This document shows, piece after piece, positions 1 through 9,101 of a stretch of DNA of 64,000 nt; within the stretch, counting starts at the first letter, position 1, and every line of letters starts with the position of its first letter. The notes under the pieces were generated by a model. The model did not search any database and was not told the DNA's origin. It was given only the letters and a program-made list of their open reading frames with translations. The stretch lies in assembly GCA_030998225.1 (NCBI GenBank), contig JAPYXD010000484.1:4526001-4590000 (forward strand), written 5' to 3'. The DNA is from Diplolepis rosae. Taxonomy: Eukaryota > Arthropoda > Insecta > Hymenoptera > Diplolepididae. Position numbers and translations under genes: made by a program.

Positions 1-17
1 AACCGACGTAACATCGA

Positions 18-185
18 CATGACATGAAGATAGAGTTTACGTCGTGCGCGCGCATCTATTGCCAACTGCAGAACTTTTATCGCGTTCGCATTCCCGTTGC
101 GGGAATAACGGAACAAAAGTTCTGTAGTTGGCAACAGATGCGCGCGCACGACGTAAACTCTATGTTTATGCTGGTTCATGTCATG
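18..185. repeat. Foldback inverted repeat at window start
   Basis: Two arms of about 60 bases are reverse complements: 18-78 and about 110-185. Both contain a GC-rich block (TACGTCGTGCGCGCGC) and the stretch GTTGGCAA or TTGCCAACT next to AAAGTTCTG. The central spacer is about 30 bases. There is no coding potential. The right arm abuts the target duplication of the hAT element that follows, so the hAT element inserted just beside this older foldback. Confidence 0.8.
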
Positions 186-189
186 TGAG

Positions 190-1351
190 CAGGGTTGTAC
201 AGTGACGCGTCACTCGAGGTTCTTTACGTAAATTACCTAAGTGAGGTATTTTCGTAGAAAACCGGTAAAATACCTAATAAATTACGTGCCAAGATGGCTG
301 CTTTATAGAACTGTATATAACCTCACTTTTTCAAAGCTCCGTTCCTGAAAAGTTTATTCAAACGTGAACACTGTTAATTAAACAATATCATCAATGTCGA
401 CTAAAAATAAACGGGGGAAAATAAAATCCCACTTCGGGCTTCCATATATTCTATGGAATAAATTGAACTTTCTGCGCCTGCAAGAGAAAAATAAAAATGT
501 TGCAAAATGTTTATTTTGTAGTAAAGTATTGAAAAATGCTGGATATAATCGCCTTTTGGGACACAGGTATGTAGTTGTACAGGTAAGAAATTGTAGAAAT
601 TAGCAATAGTAAATTTATGTGAATTATTTTAAACATTTTATTTAAGGAATGTTTGCAGTCGACTAACCGGGATTGATGCTAGTGAAGAAAATAATACTCC
701 ATTTAGTGAGGACATCATAATTGCGGACAATGATGTTTCTACATCTGAACTAAAAAATTGAAATTCTCAAGTAAGTCCTTCAAATTACTTAAGAATATTT
801 GGTATCAATTTGTGGTTTCTTATTCTTTTCTTTTTTAAAAAATATTCTTTATTGATATAAGTTTAAACATATTTTTAAAAAACTGAAAAAAAACAATGAT
901 TTTATCATTTTTGTTTTAAATTTTATATTTCTTAATCTTGATAATATTTATTGAAAATATAGATTATTTAAAGAGACAATACTATTCGCAGGTAAAATTT
1001 GATTAGTAGGTATATTTTATCGAAATTTTTTAAATAAATGTTTTTAAAATTCCTTATTGTATTATTTCGTGCTAAAAAAATGTTTCTGCATTATATTTTT
1101 TTTAAATTATCTATTTGTGGTCTTATAAATATGCTGAGAATTTCAAGAAAGTAAACCATACTTGCTGTATTCGCATCTTACACTGTTCTTAACATCGAAA
1201 ATTATCTAATTTTTTAGGAAAATGCAGGATCATCCACCATTTTAGAACCACGTAATTTACATCATGTAGAGAACTAATGGGGTAAAATACCTAGTAATTT
1301 ACGGTAAAAAACTACGTAAATTACCTAGAGTATTTTTCTTACCCAACTCTG
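190..1351 (+). mobile_element. Short hAT-superfamily element with 8-bp target duplication
   Basis: The element starts CAGGGTTGTAC at 190 and ends CCCAACTCTG at 1351, so the short terminal inverted repeat is imperfect. The octamer CATGTGAG flanks it exactly at 182-189 and 1352-1359, the 8-bp duplication expected of hAT. Both ends carry subterminal copies of ACGTAAATTAC. Inside there is only a small spliced BED-finger gene (394-761). No catalytic hAT domain or C-terminal dimerisation region is visible in its 1.16 kb, so it is non-autonomous. Positions 762-1240 are AT-rich filler without a gene. Confidence 0.85.
394..761 (+). CDS. Two-exon BED zinc-finger protein inside the hAT element
   Basis: I read exon 1 as 394-566 (donor GTATGT) and exon 2 as 659-761 (acceptor TTTGCAG), joined in phase 2, giving about 91 residues ending in a TGA. 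The N-terminal half fits a BED finger: an aromatic W (residue 21), then KCLFCSKVL with CxxC at residues 39-42, and a downstream H near LLGH. BED fingers are the N-terminal DNA-binding domain of hAT transposases, acting in the nucleus on transposon ends. The second exon is acidic (ASEENNTPFSEDIIIADND) and ends without any catalytic domain. The splice model is inferred from the sequence. If translated, it would be a DNA-binding-only protein. It could instead be the decayed remnant of a longer transposase. Confidence 0.6.
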
Positions 1352-1643
1352 CATGTGAGGACTTACATCCCTAGTTACGGAGATCGGCCATTTTAGAACT
1401 CTACCGATATGGATTATGGATATATTGTATATTCAGTCCTCGTCTCCACCTTGCGCACGCCTTCGGCGTGTGCTAGGTTAGAATCGGCCTGATTACAAGA
1501 ATTTTCATGAACATTTTAAAAAAGATGTTTTATGCTTTAAATATAATTTATTATTTTATGCTTCCTTCATTTTTTTAGAATTCTTTAAAAATACAGTTTT
1601 TCAGGTAAAAATTTATATTCCCGTTTTTGAAAAAAGGATAAAA
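1352..1643. other. Intergenic stretch upstream of B3GLCT
   Basis: It holds the right-hand target duplication (1352-1359), a short GC-rich palindrome CACGCCTTCGGCGTG at about 1457, and AT-rich DNA up to the start codon. The promoter of the downstream gene should lie here, but no clear TATA box or initiator stands out. Confidence 0.5.
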
Positions 1644-4259
1644 ATGAATATTCAGATTTTACGGGTCTTAATTTTTTGTCTACATGTGTGGCAAAGATTT
1701 GCTCAAGGTCTGGAAATGGCTCTAGGTAATCTTATTTTATTTTAAATTATTGGGTTTAATAATTCAATAGAATGATTAAAAACAGAAAGTTATCTGAAAT
1801 CTTGACAAATTTTAGATCCTTCAGATTTAGTGGTAGTTATTTTGAGTCAACATGATCCTTACCACGTAGCTCATGCTAAATTATTACAAAAAGACATAAA
1901 TCATCAAGCAGAACTCATGAAAAGGGTATGAATAATCAGTATTATTGAAAAGATTTTCCGATACATTTAATAAATGGAAACTCAGTATTAAAGAATCGAA
2001 TTTTTAAATATTTTGAAGTTTCAGGGTTGTAGATTATTTTTTTTACAACGACTTAATTTATTATTTATAAATTCTTAGGACCCTCCTGATGTAATTCTTA
2101 CTCATGAGTTAGAAATTCCTGGATCGTGGATATTCCATCCATTGTTTCCTCATCTATCCTTCAATTTTCCAGAAAGAAAATGGTTTCTATTCTGTTTGGA
2201 AAATACTGTGATTAGATTATCAGAGCTCTTGGGGGTACTCTCTAAATTTAATCCAAATGAAGTAAGTGTTTTATCACAAATAAATTTTATGTATTCTTAA
2301 TTATGATAAGATGTTTTAATTTAAAAACCTGTAAATAAAACCCAAACTTTATTGTACATTTCAGAATATTTGGATCTCACACGGTCTTATTGACGAAGAT
2401 ATTACCATAGTACATCATTTTTTTAAACATGATCAACCCTTGAAGTATCCAAGCATAGCTTCTGGATTTGCGATCACAAAAAGTTTTTTGCAAAGGTAAC
2501 ACCATTCCCTAGCGGACCCAGTCCAGTGAACGGTCAGCGAATTTGCTCACCATTCACGGACCTCGTGATAATATGAATAAGAGCATAAAAACATTTTAAT
2601 TATTTAATACAATAATTTTATTTTTTAGCGTTAAGAAATTAAAAACTACTTGTCATAGAAGGCAGTGCAGTAGTAGTCAAACATTGCTGGACCACTGCAC
2701 TTCCTTCAATGACAGATATTTTTTTTTTTTAGTTTTTAACGCTAAAAAATAAAATTATTGTATTAACTTCGATACCTTCAAACTCAAAGTGTACCGCAGA
2801 ATGGTAACTGAAACAATTTAAATATTTTTGATGCTCTTTTTATTCATATTATTACGAGATCAGCGAATAGTTAGTGAACGGCCAGTGAATGGTGGGCGAA
2901 TTCGCTGATCGTTCACTGGACGGGTGGGTCCGATAGGGTTTTTAGTTTTCAACGATAATATTATAAATACAAATAAAAATGCGCTGTTTTTTAATTATTG
3001 TAGCTCTGTAAATGCGCCTTTGAATACTCGGACAGATATTTCAATAGATCCTTCTCATGAATTTGCATTTGCTTTGTTAACTCAGACTAAGTTACCGGGC
3101 TTAACTCATTCTCGGAAATTTTGTATTGTTTCTGGTCCAGACTGTGCTACTTATCCGAGACCATTCCATCCTTGCGTAAGTTTTAAAGATACATGATATA
3201 TATTTATTTGAGTTAAGTTATTTTATTCTTCAAATAATTATATTTTTAAAGTTGTAATCTCATGCAGAATAAAGCCATATCCAAAGAAGGTGTCTATGTA
3301 TCAGTGAAGACTTGTAAAAAATTTCGTCAAGATCGAATTCCTGTTATTCTTAAGACTTGGTCGAAATATGCTCTAAATATTGGATTTTATACAGATGAAA
3401 AAGGTTCTTGGATTTATAGAATTCCATTCAATAAACTTCTCTTATTATTCAAATGAAATATTTTGTTGGTAATATCTAATATCAAAAGTTTTTATTTAGA
3501 TGAAACTCTACCAAATTCCCATATTGTTCCAAAAACTGATTCTGGGCACTGTGCCAAGACTTATGGAATTTTGAAACACGCGAAAAAAATAATGAAGAAT
3601 AAGAAAATAGATTGGCTTTTGATTGCTGACGACGATACCATTCTTAGGTAAACTATATGTTTATTTGTCATATTTTACGTAATACTTGAATCACCCTTTG
3701 TAAATTATTATATATATAATTAAAAATATCATTTTTACAGTTTAGCACGAATTTATAAGCTATTATCATGTTATAATCCAAAAAATTTGATGGCTATTGG
3801 TGAACGTTATGGTTGCAAAACAAATAAAAATGGTTACGATTATTTAACTGCGGGTTCAGGTCTTGTTTTATCAGCAACTCTGGTTGAACTAATAATTAAT
3901 TCAGAAGTATGCAAATGTCCATTTCCAAACGTTCCTGATGATATGTTTCTTTTTGGAGATTGTCTCAAAAATCTTGGAGTGAAACTTATTCATTCTCCAG
4001 CTTTTCATCAAGTTTGTATTTATAAATTTATGAAATATTATATAAAGTTAATTTACCAATTCACCTAATTACCGTCTATTTTATTTTTGTTTTCTGTTTT
4101 CAGGCGAGGCCAGTAGACTATGCTACTGCTTATCTTACTTCACATGAACCAGTTTCATTCCACACTTTTTGGAATATCGATCCTGAGAATGTCTACAAAG
4201 AGTGGTTTGCCGAGGATGATAAACAATTTTTTAAATCTCAAGTTCATACTGAGTTATAG
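1644..4259 (+). CDS. B3GLCT: Beta-1,3-glucosyltransferase (B3GLCT-like), nine exons
   Basis: Exons: 1644-1725, 1816-1926, 2079-2261, 2365-2495, 3004-3175, 3268-3403, 3500-3647, 3741-4011, 4104-4259 (about 462 aa; human is near 500). The family adds glucose to O-fucose on thrombospondin type-1 repeats in the ER. The protein begins with a hydrophobic signal-like stretch (MNIQILRVLIFCLHVW). The C-terminal half carries the family blocks VKTCKKFRQDRIP, TDSGHCAKT, the metal-binding LLIADDDTIL, AIGERYGC, VPDDMFLF and PAFHQARPVDY. It ends HTEL, a KDEL-like retrieval signal matching ER residence. All splice sites are GT-AG, and the other phases fit. The exception is exon 2, whose last bases (five A then GGG) leave one extra nucleotide, so exon 3 is out of frame by one: a frame break or homopolymer error. 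The intron 5 donor choice at 3403/3404 (GTTCTT) is weaker. AATAAA signals lie at 4449-4454 and 4561-4566. Intron 4 holds a MITE. Confidence 0.9.
2507..2938. mobile_element. MITE in B3GLCT intron 4 with nested hairpin
   Basis: Left end CCCTAGCGGACCCAGTCCAG at 2507 is the reverse complement, with few changes, of the right end up to 2938 (CTGGACGGGTGGGTCC then GATAGGG). Subterminal GTCAGCGAATT repeats occur on both sides. A shorter relative with the same ends is at 24197-24401. Relative to that copy this one has an extra hairpin at about 2608-2765, whose arms read AATACAATAATTTTATTTTT and its complement, suggesting a nested insertion. It codes for nothing. Confidence 0.8.
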
Positions 4260-5214
4260 TTCCTGCGAATTAGAGACTTTAGTTTATGAGAGTGATACTT
4301 AATTTATATTTTTTTTGAACTAGTCATTCATGTTTGTTTTCTGAATCGTCTCAATAAGGTCTGAAAGACTTTCCAGAATATGAGTAAGTATAACTTTTAA
4401 GTAATGTGAAAAAAGGCAACCTTTTCTATGCAAATATTTTTTACGACTAATAAAAATATAAAAGTTATCTGCAATAAGTGTTCTTTGACCTTTTTTATGG
4501 TTTCGATTCGTTTTCTTTCACTCAGTATAAGTTGTAAACATCCTTCTTGTAAAAATTAATAATAAATTGTAATTATTTTTTGAAAAAATATGCATTTAAT
4601 TTCTCAATATTGTTTTAGGAAAACCCTAGTAAAAAAATTTACCAGATCATAAATTGAAACTCACCAGAAAAATAAATTTTTCCAAAAAGAAACTTGATAT
4701 TCTATCATTGGCGTTTCTTTACCTTTAGATGGACCAAATTGTTTTCTACAAGTATCATATTAAAACACTTATGTAGTTAAAGCTACTTGAAACATTATAC
4801 AATGCATTACAACTCTTATTCAACCATTTACAAGAAGATTTAAAACTGATGAAAATTAATAATGGGTATGTATTCAATTCAAACAAATTCTCCAGTATTT
4901 TCTGAATTTAAAACTTTTAAAACATTTTTTTGAACAAAGTATTTGGTGAACATAAGAATTTAATTCCTGATATATTCATTTCTGTTCAGTGATGTCTAGT
5001 TGCTGTGGGTTTCAAACCTTTAAGACTCGGTCCACAAATTATTAAACGTAAAGAAAAAATCTCATATGTGTCTGTAAACGACAAATTTATCCTTAAGATC
5101 ATGATTTAATTATGAACAATTTACAGTCTTTAATCTGATATTTCTGACAAATATTTCTGTTACTTTTCGATAGTGTTATCACTCAAATTTAGAATTACAC
5201 TAGACGTATCTTAT
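4260..5214. other. Intergenic AT-rich DNA downstream of B3GLCT
   Basis: Apart from candidate polyadenylation signals at 4449 and 4561 I see no gene, repeat or structured RNA. Stops are dense in all frames. Confidence 0.5.
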
Positions 5215-5680
5215 TCTTCTTCACTTATTGGCTTCTTGTTCAAAGAACAAATAGCCAGAACAAACACGTGGAGCCTTTGCGGCACAAATTAACTTTCCAA
5301 AAACGTCCAGTTCGCTATAGTACTTGACACTAGATTCCAATTTCCATGCTCCAAATTCAATCATCCGTGGGACGACTCGGCCCCTTCCCATTCGCTGAGC
5401 ACGGCACGGGGTGAGACTAGGTTTCGGCAGGTCCTTCACAGTATGATCCTCTTCACAGGCAGATCCAGACGGAGCGACTCGCTACCAGCAACGATGCAGG
5501 ATCCGGCTGGAACAGATTTATACACCCCCCATGCATCAGCGGGTCCAGTCGGCGACGACACACTCTCCATGCGCGACCCCAGGCAGAAGGCTCCGGCCAT
5601 CCAGGAAAGGTAGGGCGAGAAGGAACATAAGCCAGGGACCGCCCAGGAAGAACCGCATCCCCGACAACTACAGCACGTGG

Positions 5681-6600
5681 TCACAGCGCCCCAGATGTCC
5701 AGCCAGCGCTCCCACGACCCCAGGCCTTGAACTCCTCCAGTTGGGGGCAGTCGTGCAGAATGTGAGGCAGGTCCCGCAAAGGAGCACCACAAGAGCACCC
5801 GACCTCCAGGTCCCAACCCATTCTCAAAAAATGGTCACCGGTGCACACGTGGCCGGTCCGTAGCCTCGTGATCAAACAAATCGAGCGCCTGGGCAGACAC
5901 AGACGCGAGAACCAAGGTCCATCGGACTTGTAAGTAACTCGAGAAAAATACCGCGAGCAGGAGGCACCCCCAGTCCCAACATATGGCCACAGAAGCCTCG
6001 CCCATGTCTCGAAGTCGCGTCCAATGGGGTCATAGAGGTCATAAGAGGGCAGGCCGTACTGAATGCTGTAAGGCAGGCCCCCCCGCAGCCCTCGCGACCC
6101 CATCGGCAACCTCGTTTCCGACTATACCGACGTGTCCAGGGACCCACATGAACCTCACCTCCCCGCCTAAGTCCGCCAAACCCGCCACAAGATGGACAAT
6201 CTTAAAAACCAAATAGTTCCTGACTGACGCGGCCATACAGTCCCCAAGGCAGGTGAGCGCCCACATCGAGTCAGTCAAAATCAGCACCCTACGCATTGCA
6301 GTTCGTCCAGCATAATGAACCGTCTTAAGAATGGCATAGAGCTCCGCAGACAAGACCGAGTTAAAAGGCTGGAGAGTGATAGGCCATATTTGAAGTTATC
6401 GCCGACCACATAAGAACCGCATCCAGCACGCCCGCTAGCAGGGTCCACCGCCCTGTCCGTATAAATGACAACATGCCCCGGATAATGTTGGGCAAGGAAC
6501 CCGGCACAGGCCCGATCCGGATCATCCGAGCATCTAAAATCATAACTGGACACTGGGTCAACCGAGACAGAAACAGCAATAGACCTCCATGGCCAGTCAA
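5681..6600 (-). pseudogene. RNase H and zinc-tail of the I-like element, broken
   Basis: The RNase H pieces are split over frames: VVIYTDRAVDPASGRAG near 6460 (first Asp), MSAELYAILKTV near 6353 (catalytic Glu), RRVLILTDSMWAL near 6290 (Asp), and MWVPGHVGIVGNEVADGVAR near 6150 (His and Asp). They are followed by CSCGAPLRDLPHILHDCPQL near 5770, a zinc-binding tail common after RNase H in these LINEs. All four RNase H catalytic regions are recognisable, but at least two frame changes break them. Confidence 0.75.
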
Positions 6601-6612
6601 AATAGCCCGGTC

Positions 6613-7500
6613 TCACCGACCGAGCCGTCGCACCCAATAGTCCGTCCAAACCCCGTAAGGCATAGACCAGAGACGACCCAGGCGATCTAGGACGAGGGAC
6701 CACAGCAGATCTCTCCGAAAGCAGCTTGAGTTTCGGGATGAGTGGGTTACCCCTCCACGAGAAATTCCTGACGATAAAGCGGTTGCAGAGAATATGTCTC
6801 CTGAGCCAGAGGGGGGGCTTCCCAGCCTCCGACAGAAGAATGGCGATAGGAGTGGACCGCATGCAGCCCAAAACGGCCCGGAGGGCCATGTACTGCGCTC
6901 GGTCCAAGAGACGAAGGGTCCCGCGGGGAGCCGATGAAAAAAGAGGGGAGCCCCATTCCAGAGTGGACCGGACCATGAACTAGTGAAGACGGAGAACTGG
7001 CACTTAGCAATGAAGATCTCAAATCCCAGCGATCGGAGGCATGGAATCACCATACCAATCGCCCCAGACAGCATGTCCCTAGCAGCCGAGATCACGCGGC
7101 CACCCGCATAGAGGAACAGGTCATCTGCATACATGGCATATCGCACCCCGAGAGAAAGGACATCCATCAACCGGCTCGTATAGATGTTGAATAGCATTGA
7201 GGATAATACCCCACCCTAGGGAACGCCCACGCCGCAGGATCTGGCCCTGGAGCCGTCAGCAGAGAAACTCAGTTCCCTCCTAGATGTTATATAGGAAATA
7301 AAATGCGGTACCCAATTCCCGTGCTCCCCCCGATGCTCCAGCCTCCGATGTACCATTCTCTCAAATAATTTGCTGATAGAAGACGTAAGAGAGATCGGCC
7401 TGTGACCCTTACCACCCGGCTTCGGTATGAAAATAACATAGGTATCCTTCCAGGATGACGGAAATGATGAGTCCCGAAACATACAGTTGAACAAGAACAG
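6613..7500 (-). pseudogene. Reverse transcriptase domain of the I-like element, broken
   Basis: Motifs in order on the minus strand: VIFIPKPGGKGHRPISLTSS (about 7431), an in-frame stop before the 7197 segment, then YAMYADDLFLYAGG (YADD catalytic box, about 7130). The fingers before FIPKPGG are shortened, and a stop and a shift separate the two RT pieces, so this is a relic. RT copies the element RNA at the nicked target. Confidence 0.75.
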
Positions 7501-7549
7501 CACAAACAAGTACCTGGCCCGGCAGGACCCCAACGCTGAATCAAACTCA

Positions 7550-8210
7550 CCCCGAGAGAACGGCTCGTTCAAAGGGTCATCCACCATCCCTACCTCCTTA
7601 AGAGGAATGTCCACAAGCGGGACGTCCTCGCGAACCAGCTCGTCCCTGAGCGCCCTAAGCTCAGCCGAGTCCACATCGGTCACCACATTGGTCCCAAATA
7701 ATGCGATCCCTCTCGGAGAAGAACGAGAACAACCCCAGCTAACATGATGCGCATTAAACTCGCCGCAGAGAAAAATCGCGAAGTATGGCCGCATCCGCTC
7801 CAACAAGGTGGACCACACCTCCCCTTCCAGACCGGGGCTGGGGGGGGGGGGGCATAGACGCACAAGATCGCCACAGGACCCCGGCTCGTGGATAGGACCA
7901 CTCCCACGCTGTCCATCCCTTCAGGTCGATCCGGCATAGCCACAACCCTAGACACCCGATACTCCCTCCTGACCAAAACGAGCATCCCACCGCCCTGGCC
8001 CTCCGTTCTATCGGCTCGGTAAGACATAAACCCGGGCAGCTCCGAGACATCACCGGGCCTCAGCCATGACTCGGTAACACCTAGAATATCCAGGTCGTGC
8101 GTATATATTAAAGATTCGATCTCAGGTCTCTTATTGCAGATGCTGTGGGCATTCCAAGTGGCCAATCGGAATGGTGAACCAGCCGAACTCAACTTCAGGG
8201 ATCCCATCAT
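7550..8210 (-). pseudogene. APE-type endonuclease domain of the I-like element, frameshifted
   Basis: The N-terminal part (from 8210) shows FRLATWNAHSICNKRPEIES, the conserved Asn block of AP endonucleases, then DILGVTESWL with the catalytic Glu. After a 13-G run at 7840-7852 the reading frame changes, and the other frame carries FLCGEFNAHHVSWG (about 7764), the D/E-FN motif. The enzyme nicks target DNA to prime reverse transcription. The C-terminal third of the endonuclease (SDH motif) is missing, so there is an internal deletion before the RT. Confidence 0.75.
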
Positions 8211-8358
8211 AAGGAAGGATGAAAGGCCAGCAATAATACCATTAGAGGAAGGAAAATTAAAAATAGAAATTAATTAACACTAGCAGTTAGATATACTAGA
8301 GAACCTAGGAATGAAGTTCTAAAATGCTCTGGGAAGTGCAGACGAAAAACAATTAAAC

Positions 8359-8830
8359 CTAACATGCAATAAGTAAAAAATAGATCAATTTAAAACGAAC
8401 GACCACTATTGTCCCGTCTCCTCCTCGTTCCGGACCATCGATGTAGATGCTGATGCGGGGGGGGGGGGGGGGCATGCTAAGGAGGATTTCGGCCACCAGA
8501 TTCGCAGAGGACAACTCATCCCCGGCCAAATGTATCGGAGAGACCCTTTCACCAACATCTAGGGGGAAATCCTGTCCCGTCTTCCAGGCCTCAACCGAGA
8601 AAAGAGGCTTCGATATTCCCCTACTCAAGAGAAGGTTTTCGGCTTCCTCGTAACCACAATTCTTCAGCGTCCTCTCTTTCATGACTGAAAATTCAAACAT
8701 GTAGATAGGGCAATCACGGCTGTATGCCGGGTGAGTAGAGCGGCACTGTTCGGAAATGTGCCTAAGCCGCTGACAGCAAAAGCAGCGCTTAGGAGGCGGA
8801 ATGACCGGAGTCAGGTCGAAAGCTCTCTTC
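8359..8830 (-). pseudogene. gag-like ORF1 C-terminal part of the I-like element
   Basis: Reading the minus strand from about 8830, the frame gives CFCCQRLRHISEQC, a CX2CX4HX4C zinc knuckle, then RDCPIY and a tail with the usual LINE pattern KERTLKNCGYEEAENLL. ORF1 proteins bind the element's RNA. The frame runs to a stop at 8359 but the N-terminal part is missing, so the copy is 5'-truncated. A run of 16 G (8457-8472 on +) becomes poly-proline and is probably an expanded or unstable homopolymer. Confidence 0.7.
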
Positions 8831-9101
8831 TCTTAACCTCCCCAACTCCATCAACCGGAAGCAGGGGCGAAATCACGTCGCTTTTACGTTTAATAGAAGA
8901 TAAGAACTTATCAAGATGTTACGTAGTTTCATGTTTTTTACATTCTCATCATAAATGAGAAGGTATTAGTTTTAGTTTAAGATATATTCAATTGACGAAG
9001 TAGTACAGTTTTTCATAGATAAATTATCAATTAAAATGAAGAAAAAAATTAAAAGTTTGATTCTTATACTTTTAATTCTTAAATTATTTTAATTTCTTGC
9101 G

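Larger units (their letters stand above)
5215..8880 (-). mobile_element. Decayed I-like non-LTR retrotransposon (APE-RT-RNase H)
   Basis: This GC-rich island in AT-rich DNA reads on the minus strand as a 5'-truncated LINE: gag zinc knuckle (about 8790-8740), AP-type endonuclease (8210-7680), reverse transcriptase (about 7500-6613), RNase H (about 6470-6040) and a CxC...HxxxC tail motif (about 5770). APE plus RT plus RNase H is the layout of the I/LOA group; the exact clade is inferred. Several frameshifts and internal deletions separate the domains, so it is not functional. The 3' end near 5215 and the 5' end near 8880 are judged from base composition and loss of homology, not from a target duplication. 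Confidence 0.85.

Noticed and set aside
5436..6216. Plus-strand open frames across the GC-rich I-like element (for example 5531-5863)
   Set aside because: They are antisense to RNase H and tail coding sequence with recognisable motifs on the minus strand; GC-rich DNA gives long open shadows.
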